NCBI GenBank assembly: GCA_963710625.1
Contig: CAVQBG010000035.1
Span: 1 to 64,000, forward strand
Length of the DNA: 64,000 nucleotides
From: Sva-07 sp963710625
Lineage (GTDB): Bacteria; Actinomycetota; Acidimicrobiia; Acidimicrobiales; Ilumatobacteraceae
Direction of reading: 5' to 3'
The stretch's first letter is position 1; each line of letters starts with the position of its first letter. Under the pieces are notes generated by a model, which saw only the letters and a list, made by a program, of their open reading frames with translations, was not told where the DNA came from and did not search any database. Shown in pieces: positions 44,827 to 53,418 of the stretch. The position numbers and the translations under genes were made by a program.

Positions 44827-46612
44827 CGTGCTCGACCGCGGCTACCTCGCAGCCGGGTGGCTCGACTACGGCTACGCATCCACCGTCCACACAGCACAAG
44901 GCGTCACCTGCGACCACGTCCTCGTCATCGGTCCGGTCGGCCTGTACCGAGAATCGGTCTACGTGGCCACGTCACGCGCCCGGCTGTCGGCCTGGATCTT
45001 GGGCACCACCACCGAGGCACTCGATGTTGCGGAACGCCATGGCACCGGCATCCCGCTGCCCGGGGAACGCCTCCCCATCCTGAGCACGAGCTGATCGAAC
45101 GCATCCATGTCTCCGGCGCGAAGCAGCTCGTGTCGGCACGGGACGGGGACGCGGCACGCATCAGCGACCTCACCAGCAAACTTCCGGTCGCCGCGCTTCT
45201 CGCCCCGCGCAAGCAGGCGCGCCACGCCGAGCGGGTCGCCGAGCACCAGGGCCACACCAACCCGGCGAACCTGTGCGGCGACCTCGAGCGAGCAGTCACC
45301 TTCCGGGAACACGTTGAGATCGGCCGCCGCGTGCGGGCCCTGGATCGCGACAACGTCGGCCAAGTCATCGCGCTCGACGACACCGCCAGCACCTGCGACA
45401 ACCTGTTCATCGACGACCGAGGCCGGTCGGCGACCCGAACGATGGCATGGAGCGAACTCGTCGTCATCGATCAACCCGAACCCACCGAACCCACCAAGAG
45501 CGCGGCGGAAACACTCGAGCGGATCGCAGGCGATGTCGAGCGGGCTTCACGGGAATGGGCAGCGGCGCTCGCTTCCCACGGCGTCGAGCCGGGCGACGCC
45601 GACCGCTTCCAGCGCTCTACCAACGTCGCATGCGACCGTGCGGCTCACCGACTGCGAGCCGAACCTCCGGAGTGGCTCACGAACTGGCTCGGCAACCGAC
45701 CAACCGATGGGCCCGGAGCCGCCACGTGGGACGACTCGGTCGCTCGGATCGCACATCACCGAGCCATCCACGAGATCGACGACGCAACACCCGGACTCGG
45801 GCAGCAGCCACCCGACCCGCAAGCGGCCGAGGGTTGGCAGGAGCTGATGCTACGGACGCTGCGAGACCGGATCTGGCTTACCGACCGCCGGCAACGTCGA
45901 CTCCGCAAACGTTCACGAGCGTCTCGTCGCGGCGGTCACCGGTCAACATGAGCGGCGGGACTGGATCGTCGCCAACTCCCCCCACGTCGTCGAACTCGAA
46001 CAACTCAACGCGCTGATCACCGGCCAACCCGCACTCGCGCACTGGCCGACAGCGACGCCTCCCGCAGTCCAGGCAATACTCGATGCCATGGCGAACGCCG
46101 CTACTCCCCCGCCATCACGCGAGCACCGCACTCTGGCGGCGCTCGACCACGAAGCGACCGCGAACGACCCGGTCCGACAAGCCCAAGCGAAAGTCCGCGA
46201 CCTCGATCAGCTCGCCGCACGATCATCGACGGAGGCCGAGCAGGTCGCGGCCAACGAGGCGCTCCGGGCGGCTCGACTCGAGCTTCGACAAGCTCGCTGG
46301 GAGCAGCAAGTCGACGACGTCTTCGCCCGATACGGCATCGGTGCCCACGACGACGCCCGCGAGCGACGCCGTCTCACCGTCGGTCACGACGTCCTCACCG
46401 ACCCACCCGACTGGGTCGTCGAACACCTGCGACGACTGCACGACGACGGCCGTCTCGGCGCTACCCGGATCGATGCTCTGGCTACCCGGATCGTGGACGG
46501 CGCGGTCCACCTCGACCGGCACTGCTACCTGCCCGACGGCTGGTCCGAGTTCGGCTTGCGTCCAGCCACCCGCCCGGCATCCGTCGTCGAGATCGAGGTG
46601 CCCGGGCCGTGA
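44827..46612 (+). pseudogene. MobF/TraA-type conjugative relaxase, C-terminal part, two frameshifts
   Basis: About 595 codons. The first stretch (LDRGYLAAGWLDYGYASTVHTAQGVTCDHVLVIGP, then YVATSRARLSAW) is the end of a RecD/TraI-type helicase domain. It continues in a second frame after 45080 and a third after 45895 (TANVHERLVAAVTGQHERRDWIV), down to 46612. Downstream parts resemble the Arg/Ala/Asp-rich tails of actinobacterial TraA proteins. The 45080 break is repaired by one extra C in CCCC. The relaxase N-terminus with the catalytic tyrosines is missing, replaced by the ISL3 fragment. Confidence 0.7.
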
Positions 46613-46638
46613 TCCGGGTAGCTACAGCGAAGACTTTC

Positions 46639-48264
46639 TCGGGAATTTCTCGCACAGGGAGGCTGTCGCACGAATGTTGACTGTCCCACCCGCGTTTCGC
46701 GATCGATGCGACGATTTGTTGTGTGGGATACAACTTTGCTGTGGTTGATCGGGATCAGTTGATGTTGATGCCGCCGTCGATGGCGGACTGGTTGGCGGAG
46801 GATCATCTGGTCTGGTTCGTTCTCGACGTTGTGGACCAGCTCGATTTGTCGGCGTTTCTTTCGGGGTATCGGGCCGATGGCCGTGGTGGGGCGGCGTATC
46901 ACCCGGCGATGATGGTGGCGCTGGTCGTGTACGCGTACTCGGTGGGGGAACGCTCGAGCCGCAACATCGAACGACGCTGCATCGAAGACGTTGCGTTCCG
47001 TGTCGTGGCGGCCAACCAGCGCCCCGACCATGCCACGGTGGCCCGGTTCCGGGCGTGCAACCACGAAGCGTTGGCCGGCCTGTTCGGCCAAGTGCTTGCG
47101 TTGTGTTCTCGGGCCGGGGTGCTTCGCCCCGGGCTGGTGGCGATCGACGGCACGAAGCTCGCAGCGAACGCGTCTCGTGAGGCGAACCGCACCGCTGAGC
47201 AGCTTGCCGCGCAGATCCTTGCCGAGGCCGAAGCGGTCGACGCTGCAGAAGACGAAGCATCGACGGAGACCGCTGCGTTGCCTGACGATCTCAAGTCGCG
47301 AGGAAGCGGGCGTCGAGCCCGGCTGCGAGCAATGCTCGATGAGCTCGAAGCCGAGGCTGCCGACAAGTCCTACGAGTCGCACATGAAGCGGCGCGCCGAG
47401 ATCGAAGCGGAAACCGGACGACCGATTCGCGGGCGGCGACCGACGCCGGAGTCCGCAACGCACAAGTCGCGCACGCACGCGAACGTGACCGATCCGGACA
47501 GTCGACTCCTGAAGACACGAAGTGGATACGTGCAGGGCTACAACGCTCAGGCCGTCGCCACCGAGGAGCAGTTCATCGTCGCTGCAGAGGTGACCAACCA
47601 CGCCCACGATGCCCCATCGTTTGAACCGCTCGTCGCAGCGACGAAACGGAACTTGCGCAACGCCGGTGAGAAGCGCCGTGTCCGGCGTGTTCTTGCTGAC
47701 GCTGGCTACTGCAGCACCGACAATGTCAACCTCGCCGGAGTGGAATCGGTCATCGCCCCCGGTCGTGCTCGCAAGCTGACCAACATCGCTGAGACCGACC
47801 AGCAACGTTCGGCCCTGCTCGCCAGAGTCGAATCCGGTGAGATCGACAGCGGTCAGGCAGCCGAACAGCTCGGCGTCACCCGGGCACGGGTGAACCAGTT
47901 GCTACGCGTCCGCCGACGCGGTGAACCCGAGTCGCTCACCACCGCAATGATGGCCAAGCTCGACACTCCGAGCGGCAAGAAGCTCTACAAGAAGCGGGCC
48001 GCCACCATCGAACCGGTCTTCGCCCAGATCAAACACAACCGACGGATCCGAACCATGTCCTGTCGCGGCCTTCGAGCAGTCGACAGCGAATGGAAACTGA
48101 TCTGCGCCACCCACAACCTCCTCAAGCTCTGGCGAATCGCCTGACTCGACCATCAGCGGCTCAAACGCATCGGGACCCAACGCTGAACACCGAGTCCGAG
48201 CACGAACAATCAACGTCGTGAACGACTCGATTCGTGCGACAGCCTCCTGGGATGGAATTTCCAC
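46639..48264. mobile_element. IS1182-family insertion sequence
   Basis: Perfect 18-bp inverted repeats GGAGGCTGTCGCACGAAT at 46658-46675 and 48230-48247; similarity extends outward to about 46639 and 48264. One transposase gene. It ends inside the integrase gene. Confidence 0.8.
46723..48144 (+). CDS. IS1182-family transposase
   Basis: 473 residues from GTG 46723. N-terminal DUF772 region (WLAEDHLVWFVLDVVDQLDLSAF; YHPAMMVALVVYAYSVGERSSRNIERR), first Asp in LVAIDGTKLAANASR, middle domain with KTRSGYVQGYNAQAV, then the C-terminal block KKRAATIEPVFAQIKHNRRIRTMSCRGLRAV with the catalytic Glu. An unusual internal HTH-like insertion GQAAEQLGVTRARVNQLLR lies near residue 385. Appears complete. Confidence 0.92.
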   Translation: MGYNFAVVDRDQLMLMPPSMADWLAEDHLVWFVLDVVDQLDLSAFLSGYRADGRGGAAYHPAMMVALVVYAYSVGERSSRNIERRCIEDVAFRVVAANQRPDHATVARFRACNHEALAGLFGQVLALCSRAGVLRPGLVAIDGTKLAANASREANRTAEQLAAQILAEAEAVDAAEDEASTETAALPDDLKSRGSGRRARLRAMLDELEAEAADKSYESHMKRRAEIEAETGRPIRGRRPTPESATHKSRTHANVTDPDSRLLKTRSGYVQGYNAQAVATEEQFIVAAEVTNHAHDAPSFEPLVAATKRNLRNAGEKRRVRRVLADAGYCSTDNVNLAGVESVIAPGRARKLTNIAETDQQRSALLARVESGEIDSGQAAEQLGVTRARVNQLLRVRRRGEPESLTTAMMAKLDTPSGKKLYKKRAATIEPVFAQIKHNRRIRTMSCRGLRAVDSEWKLICATHNLLKLWRIA

Positions 48265-48855
48265 GGCATTTCTTGCACTGGACTCGCGGGACCCGCGGCG
48301 GACGAACCTTGCGAGCGACGTTGTCGGTGGTCAGTCCGAGCGTGACTGCTTCATCGAGCACTTGGACGAGGAGCGTCCGGACGTTCCTCGCACGTGCCGC
48401 CGAACCGCGGTCGACGAGCTCGGAGACGAAGGTGGTCACCTGCTCGGGTCGAGCTGACGCACTGGGATCTCGCCGAGCCGATCCTCGACCAGCTTCAGCT
48501 GCTTCGAGTACGTCGCCCAGGTGGTGACGCGCACCCGGTGGCGGGCGATGTGATCGAGCCACCAGCGGATGAGTTCGGCAAGGGTCGATTCTGCGTGGAA
48601 GCCCTCGGTGAGCCGAGCGAGTCGGGCGTCGTCCTTCGCCGCTTCGATGTGGCGATCACGCGATGCCTCGGCCAGTGCTCGTGTCCTGCCCGTCGGCTTG
48701 CCGACCTTTCCGTCCGGCCGGCGCCACGGTGCGACCCAGACCCCGCGGGTCCGATCGAAATACGGCTGAGCCTGTCCGTTCGGCGCCTTGCCCGCGACCG
48801 TGAATCGACCCGTCGAGTCGTCCACCACTCGCTTGACCCGCGGTGTCTTCGGCAT
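48264..48855 (-). pseudogene. tyrosine-type site-specific integrase, N-terminal half
   Basis: About 197 residues from ATG 48855: AP2-like arm-binding segment (APNGQAQPYFDRTRGVWVAPWRRPDGKVGKPTGRT), then the core-binding SAM-like domain (LAELIRWWLDHIARHRVRVTTWATYSKQL, EQVTTFVSELVDRGSAARARNVRTLLVQVLDEAV). One G is missing near 48462. The catalytic domain with R..HxxR..Y is absent: the IS1182 element ends at this point and the sequence beyond it is the relaxase. Next to attR, as expected for the island integrase. Confidence 0.8.
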
Positions 48856-48893
48856 GCCGCACCCCTGTTGCGTTGCGCTCAGACTACCGGTTT

Positions 48894-48915
48894 TGAGAGT
48901 AACCCTGAGAGTAGC
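48894..48915. repeat. arm-type integrase site, right
   Basis: TGAGAGTAACCC followed by TGAGAGTAGC, two direct repeats 110 bases inside the right core. Matches the left copy at 35641 over 16 bases. Confidence 0.55.
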
Positions 48916-49003
48916 GCTCCACGGACGTCGACGACCGTCCACCGATGGCCCTGCACAAAAGCCCTGGTCAGAGCGATTTCTACAGTTCGCGGTGGACGCC
49001 CGT

Positions 49004-49032
49004 GGACCGGTTGGCGGAGGTGGACGGGAATC
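49004..49032. other. attR core (3' end of tRNA-Sec)
   Basis: 29-bp direct repeat identical to 35555-35583; covers the CCA end, acceptor 3' strand and part of the T arm of the tRNA. Confidence 0.85.
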
Positions 49033-49107
49033 GAACCCGCCGGACGGGGATCGCCCGTCCCAACCGCTTTGAAGGCGGCGGAGCCCACCAGGTGCTCGGA
49101 CACCTCC
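49012..49107 (-). tRNA. selC: tRNA-Sec (anticodon UCA)
   Basis: 96 bases including encoded CCA. Acceptor stem GGAGGTG with CACCTCC, D arm, anticodon stem-loop GCCGC-CTTCAAA-GCGGT with anticodon TCA reading UGA, a long variable arm (GGGACGGG with CCCCGTCC) and T arm GCGGG-TTCGATT-CCCGT. The combined acceptor-plus-T stack of 13 base pairs (7+6) and the long extra arm fit bacterial tRNA-Sec and not tRNA-Trp. So the organism very likely makes selenoproteins. The 3' end is the island attachment site. Confidence 0.88.
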
Positions 49108-49257
49108 GGGCGCGACGTTACCCAGGATCCGGGTCGGAGGCGCCAGCGAACTCGCGAACGCCCGGGCGTTGTGGACCACCCCCGTCGCTCGGTACTCTCG
49201 CCTCACCGACTCTCCCCATGGATCCGCCCGAGGCCTCCGGCCGATTGGGGGAATGTC

Positions 49258-49911
49258 ATGGTCACACTCTGCTGGGCTGCCAAAGGCGGCAGCGGAACCA
49301 CGGTCGTCACCGCCTCGATGGCGTTGGCCACGCCGCGCCCTGCGCTGCTCGTCGATCTCGACGGCGAACTGCCCGCTGTCCTCGGGCTGCCCGAACCGGT
49401 CCGGCCCGGCGTCGCGGACTGGCTCGCCACCGACACCTCGGCGAGCCACCTCGCCGATCTGCTGCTCGACATCGGGCCGACGACGTGGCTGCTCCCGTGG
49501 CGCAGCGACGCCCGCCTGCGCGCCGTGCCGAGCCCCGATCGCTGGGCCGACTTCGGCGCCTGGCTCCGCACCTGGGCGGACGAGCACGGAGGCGACGTCA
49601 CGATCGATGGCGGAACCGGGACACCACCGGCGCCGCTGATCGAGCGCGTCGACTACGCGTTGCTGGTCACCCGCCCCTGTTACCTCTCGCTGCGACGCGC
49701 CGTGCGCGCCACCACTCGACCGACGGGCGTGATCCTCGTCGACGAGCCCGGCCGGGCGTTGCGACGCCACGAGGTCGAGCACGCGCTCGGCGCCCCGGTC
49801 GAGGCGGTCGTCGCGATCGACCCGGCAATCGCACGCGCCGTCGATGCCGGCCTGCTCACCACCCGACTCCCCCGATCGCTCGTACGCGATCTTCGGCGGG
49901 TCGCCGCATGA
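49258..49911 (+). CDS. Ssd/CpaE-like MinD-type ATPase of tad locus
   Basis: 217 residues from ATG 49258, with GGGGGA seven bases upstream. Deviant Walker A near the N-terminus: WAAKGGSGTTVVTASMALA, followed by LLVDLDGELPAVLGLPEPVRPG. Later residues LLVTRPCYLSLRRAV match the nucleotide switch region. In actinobacteria such Ssd proteins start tad clusters and localise the pilus machine. The stop overlaps the next start (ATGA). Confidence 0.85.
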   Translation: MVTLCWAAKGGSGTTVVTASMALATPRPALLVDLDGELPAVLGLPEPVRPGVADWLATDTSASHLADLLLDIGPTTWLLPWRSDARLRAVPSPDRWADFGAWLRTWADEHGGDVTIDGGTGTPPAPLIERVDYALLVTRPCYLSLRRAVRATTRPTGVILVDEPGRALRRHEVEHALGAPVEAVVAIDPAIARAVDAGLLTTRLPRSLVRDLRRVAA

Positions 49912-51032
49912 ACGCCGACGCCCAACTCGTCCGCGAGGTCTGCCGGCTCGTCGCCGAACAGCCGGGCGACACCGACGAGCTCGTCGCCACCGAGGTCAGG
50001 CGGCTCGCACCGTTGCGCACGCCCGACGAGCAGCGAGCACTCGCCGATCAGGCGATCGCCCACCTCACCGGGCTCGGTGAACTCGACACCCACCTCCGCG
50101 ACCCGACCGTCGACGAGGTGCTCGTCAACGGCGGCGGGGACATCTGGATCGACCGGCTCGGCGCTCTCGAATCGGTGGGGTCCCTCGAGCAGGCCACGGT
50201 CGAGCACCTGATCGAGCGGGTGATCGCGCCGCTCGGACGCCGGATCGACCGGACATCGCCGATCGTCGACGCCCGGCTCCCGGACGGGTCACGGGTGTGT
50301 GCCGCGCTCGCGCCGATCGCCGTCGACGGGGCGGCGCTGTCGATCCGCCGGTTCCGGCGCGATGCACGACCGCTCGGCGAATTCGCCTCCGGCGACGTCC
50401 TCGAACTCCTCGGTGAGATCGTCGACGCCCGGTGCAACGTCGTCGTGTCCGGCGCCACGTCATCGGGCAAGACCTCGCTCGTCGCAGCGCTGCTCGGCAC
50501 GGTCCCGCCGTCGGAGCGCCTCGTGGTGGTGGAGGACACGACCGAACTCCCGCTGCGGCACCGGCACACCGTTCGCCTCGAGGCACGCCCGGCCACGATC
50601 GACGGGCCGGCACCGATCGACGTCGCCCAACTCGTGCGCACCGCACTGCGGCTGCGACCCGATCGGATCGTCGTCGGCGAGGTCCGCGGCGACGAGGTGC
50701 TGGCACTGGTCCAGGCGATGAACACCGGCCACGACGGCTCGATCTCGACGTGCCACGCCAACGGGCCGCTCGATGCGTTGCTCCGGCTCGAGTCGTTGGT
50801 GATGCAAGCGGCGCCGACCTGGCCGCTCGCAGCGATCCGGCACCACCTCGCCCGATCGATCGACGTGATCGTCCACGTCGATCGACGCGGCGTCCACCGA
50901 CGGGTGGCGGCGATCAGCGAAATCGCCCGCCCGAACTCGACCGACGACACAACTCGGCTCCGTGCGCTGACCACGGTCGACGACGGCGAGGGGTGCAGCG
51001 TCGTCGAGCCACTCACGAGGCGGCGACGATGA
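49908..51032 (+). CDS. tadA: TadA/CpaF-type secretion ATPase
   Basis: 374 residues. Walker A SGATSSGKTSLVAALL near residue 185, Asp box/Walker B RPDRIVVGEVRGDEVLALVQAMNTGHDGSISTCHAN near residues 243-278 with the conserved His and the GHDGS switch. N-terminal domain with DPTVDEVLVNGGGDIWIDR. Hexameric ATPase that powers assembly of Flp/Tad pili. Overlaps its neighbours on both sides by four bases. Confidence 0.93.
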   Translation: MNADAQLVREVCRLVAEQPGDTDELVATEVRRLAPLRTPDEQRALADQAIAHLTGLGELDTHLRDPTVDEVLVNGGGDIWIDRLGALESVGSLEQATVEHLIERVIAPLGRRIDRTSPIVDARLPDGSRVCAALAPIAVDGAALSIRRFRRDARPLGEFASGDVLELLGEIVDARCNVVVSGATSSGKTSLVAALLGTVPPSERLVVVEDTTELPLRHRHTVRLEARPATIDGPAPIDVAQLVRTALRLRPDRIVVGEVRGDEVLALVQAMNTGHDGSISTCHANGPLDALLRLESLVMQAAPTWPLAAIRHHLARSIDVIVHVDRRGVHRRVAAISEIARPNSTDDTTRLRALTTVDDGEGCSVVEPLTRRRR

Positions 51033-51727
51033 CGACCCGGTTGGTCGCCGCAGCCACCGTGCTCGCCGTGGTGGTCGTCGCATGGGCGTTGCGCCCGGTC
51101 CGACGACGCACACCAGGCCGCGCACGCCGAGGGCACGACGACGCGAGCCGGCGGCTGACCGATCGGATCGAACGGGCTCGGGCGCGCCGACGACGCCGAG
51201 GCGGCCCGGGAGCCGACGAGGTCGCCGCATGGTGCGACGACCTCGCAGGCGATCTGCGCAGCGGTTCCACGCTGCGCCACGCACTCGCCACCGTGATCCC
51301 CGGCGACGACACCACGGCCAACCGAACCGTGCCGTTTCGCCTCGCGCTCGAGCGGGCCCGCCCGATCGCCGATGCGACCGCGATGACCGGTAGTCCAGGG
51401 CCGCATCTCGACCTCGCCCTGGCCGTGATCGCAGCGACATCGGAGGTGGGAGGGTCGGCAGCAGCGGCGATCGACCGCGTCGCCGCCACGTTGCGACAGC
51501 GCGCCGCGGATCAGGCGGAGCGTCGCGTCCATGCGGCCCAGGCCCGGCTCTCTGCGCATGTGATGACCGCCGTGCCGTTGTCGATGCTCGGGCTGCTGCT
51601 GGCCACCGACGGCGACGTGCGACACGTGATGACCACGGCGGTCGGCGCCACCTGCCTCGTCGCTGGGCTCACACTGAATGCGGCCGGGTGGATGTGGATG
51701 CGACACATCGTCGAGGACCAGGCGTGA
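51029..51727 (+). CDS. tadB: TadB-like type II secretion F-domain protein
   Basis: 232 residues. N-terminal helix, a basic linker rich in Arg, then a T2SSF-like domain (WCDDLAGDLRSGSTLRHALATV, EVGGSAAAAIDRVAATLRQRAADQAERRVHAAQARLSAHVMTAVPLSML) and a final membrane segment. Inner-membrane platform of the pilus. Shorter than typical TadB, as common in actinobacteria. Confidence 0.85.
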   Translation: MTTRLVAAATVLAVVVVAWALRPVRRRTPGRARRGHDDASRRLTDRIERARARRRRRGGPGADEVAAWCDDLAGDLRSGSTLRHALATVIPGDDTTANRTVPFRLALERARPIADATAMTGSPGPHLDLALAVIAATSEVGGSAAAAIDRVAATLRQRAADQAERRVHAAQARLSAHVMTAVPLSMLGLLLATDGDVRHVMTTAVGATCLVAGLTLNAAGWMWMRHIVEDQA

Positions 51728-52365
51728 TCGCGGTCGCGTGCGCGGTTGCGATCGCCGGAGTCGTGGGCGCGGCCCTCCGCCCACGACCCGAACGGCCGTG
51801 CCCGGCGTTCGGTGTCGGGCCCGACACGCCGAGCGCGTCGACGCGACCGTGGGCACGCCTGTCGCTCGGCTCCACGATGGCGAACCCGCTCGGGCGCCGG
51901 AAGGATCAGCGGGCGATCGATCGGGTCTGGCCCGACGCGATCGAACTGCTGGTGCATGCGCTCGAGGCCGGCCTGACGCCGCGACACGCGATCGAGCACC
52001 TCGTGGGTCGAGCCCCCGAACCCGTGCGCCCGGCGTTCGCTGCAGTCGCCCACCGCAGCGAGCGCGGGCAGCCGTTCGCCGACGCGCTGCGCGCCCTGCC
52101 CGACGTCCTCGGCGCGCGAGCGTCGGCGATCGCCGACATGATCGGCTCGAGCGAGCGCTACGGCCTGCCGCTCGCACCGGTGCTCGAACAGCTGGCCCGC
52201 GAAGCCCGCGATGCCCGCCGGCGCCGCGATCAGGCAGCGGCCCGGAAGCTCCCCGTCCGGCTGTCGTTCCCCCTCGTGACGTGCACGTTGCCGTCGTTCG
52301 TCCTCCTCGCGATCGCGCCCGCCGTGATCGCCGCCCTCTCGTCGCTCGGCACAAGCGCCTGGTGA
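51724..52365 (+). CDS. tadC: TadC-like type II secretion F-domain protein
   Basis: 213 residues from GTG 51724 (GTGA overlap with tadB). Short N-terminal membrane helix, then F-domain (AIELLVHALEAGLTPRHAIEHL, ADMIGSSERYGLPLAPVLEQLAREARDARRRRDQAAARKLPVRLSFPLVTCTLPSFVLLAIAPAVIAAL). The RRRRDQAAARKLPVRLSFPL segment is the standard signature of TadC. Pairs with TadB. Confidence 0.88.
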   Translation: MIAVACAVAIAGVVGAALRPRPERPCPAFGVGPDTPSASTRPWARLSLGSTMANPLGRRKDQRAIDRVWPDAIELLVHALEAGLTPRHAIEHLVGRAPEPVRPAFAAVAHRSERGQPFADALRALPDVLGARASAIADMIGSSERYGLPLAPVLEQLAREARDARRRRDQAAARKLPVRLSFPLVTCTLPSFVLLAIAPAVIAALSSLGTSAW

Positions 52366-52429
52366 CCGATCCGCTCCTCAGCGCCGTCACACCGCACCGT
52401 CACACCGCACCGCACCGAAAGGAAACGCC

Positions 52430-52681
52430 ATGCACCACGTCCTGATCCTCTTCGTCCACCTGCAGACCGCCTTCACCCAGACCGCCCTCCACCATCGTGA
52501 TCACCAGCACCTCCGCCTCAGCGACGACCGCGGCCAGGCGACCACCGAGTACGCGCTGGTGCTGCTGGCGGCGGCACTCGTCGGGCTGTTGGTCGTGGCG
52601 TGGGCGACTGCCGGAGGTGGAGCCGCCCGCATCAGCCGACTGTTCAACAGCGTGGTCGATTCGGTGATCGACAAGGTGTGA
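52430..52681 (+). CDS. Flp/DUF4244-type pilin
   Basis: 83 residues. Pilin processing site and hydrophobic stalk RGQATTEYALVLLAAALVGLLVVAW; cleavage after Gly with Glu at +5 as for Flp pilins. The leader is unusually long (about 35 residues, His-rich: QTALHHRDHQHLRL), as seen in actinobacterial DUF4244 pilins. Main subunit candidate for the pilus. Stop overlaps the TadE-like start. Confidence 0.85.
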   Translation: MHHVLILFVHLQTAFTQTALHHRDHQHLRLSDDRGQATTEYALVLLAAALVGLLVVAWATAGGGAARISRLFNSVVDSVIDKV

Positions 52682-53079
52682 GCGGCACCGGCGAGGTGGC
52701 CCGTCGACGAGTCCGCTCATCGGCGGGCCAGGCATCGGTCGAGTTCGCGCTCGTGCTCCCGCTCGTGGTCGTGCTCGCCCTCGGCCTCGTCGTGGTCGGC
52801 GTCGCCGTGCGCAACGAGTTGGCGGTCGAGCTCGCCGCCCGCGAGGGCGCGCGAGCCGCGTCGGTGTCGGCGACGCCGGCCGCTGCAGCCACTCGCGCTG
52901 CGACGCGGGTGGTCACGCTGCCACTCGACGTCGACACCGCCACCGACGCGTCCACGAATCCCGCCACGGTGACCGTCACGGTCACCTACACCGATCCTGT
53001 CGACGTCGCGATCATCGGATCACTGATCGGACCCGTCACCCACCGGGCGTCGGTCACCATGGCCATCGAACCGCCATGA
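52678..53079 (+). CDS. TadE-like minor pilin
   Basis: 133 residues from GTG 52678. TadE motif SSAGQASVEFALVLPLVVVLALGLVVVG near residue 15, then a small beta-rich exported domain with many Thr/Val. Pseudopilin-like minor subunit. No TadF or prepilin peptidase gene follows, so processing must come from elsewhere. Confidence 0.82.
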   Translation: MSGTGEVARRRVRSSAGQASVEFALVLPLVVVLALGLVVVGVAVRNELAVELAAREGARAASVSATPAAAATRAATRVVTLPLDVDTATDASTNPATVTVTVTYTDPVDVAIIGSLIGPVTHRASVTMAIEPP

Positions 53080-53097
53080 CCCGTACAGTTGGCCACC

Positions 53098-53418
53098 ATG
53101 ATCCGAGCGACGGTGACCACGGTGGGCGGCAACGTCGTCGTCGCGCTCGACGGCGCCGTCGACCTCGCATCGGTCGGCGCCCTCCACGGCGATCTCGCAC
53201 GCGTGATCCGCCGCCACCCGAGCGACATGATCATCGTCGATCTCGACGGCGTCGACACGCTCGACGACACCGGGCTCGGCGTCCTGCTCGGCGCCGCGGC
53301 GAGCGCCCGTGAGACCGGCGGTGACGTCGAGGTCGTGTGCACTCGCCCGTCGCTGCGCGATCGCCTCGAGCGCACCAGGTTCGACCGGGCGATCGCCGTG
53401 CGCTCCACCATCGCATGA
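53098..53418 (+). CDS. STAS-domain protein (anti-sigma factor antagonist-like)
   Basis: 106 residues. STAS fold: VVVALDGAVDLASVGALHGDLARVI and IIVDLDGVDTLDDTGLGVLLGAAASARE. In SpoIIAA-type proteins the phosphorylated residue is Ser in DSSGLG; here the motif is DDTGLG, with Thr, which could still be phosphorylated. Partner kinase not in window. Stop overlaps the photolyase start (ATGA). Confidence 0.85.
   Translation: MIRATVTTVGGNVVVALDGAVDLASVGALHGDLARVIRRHPSDMIIVDLDGVDTLDDTGLGVLLGAAASARETGGDVEVVCTRPSLRDRLERTRFDRAIAVRSTIA

Larger units (their letters stand above)
35584..49003. mobile_element. genomic island integrated in tRNA-Sec (selC)
   Basis: About 13.4 kb between two 29-bp direct repeats, one of them the tRNA-Sec 3' end. 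Contains a toxin-antitoxin pair, a transporter, IS remnants, secreted proteins, a broken MobF relaxase and a truncated integrase adjacent to the tRNA, the standard arrangement of an integrative element. The catalytic half of the integrase and most of the relaxase are missing, so it is probably not mobile on its own. tRNA-Sec genes are known island sites, for example in enterobacteria; whether this lineage uses it repeatedly is unknown. Confidence 0.85.

Noticed and set aside
46385..46612. Separate small gene at the end of the relaxase
   Set aside because: The frame is continuous with the relaxase tail from 45900 on, so I treat it as part of the same broken gene.
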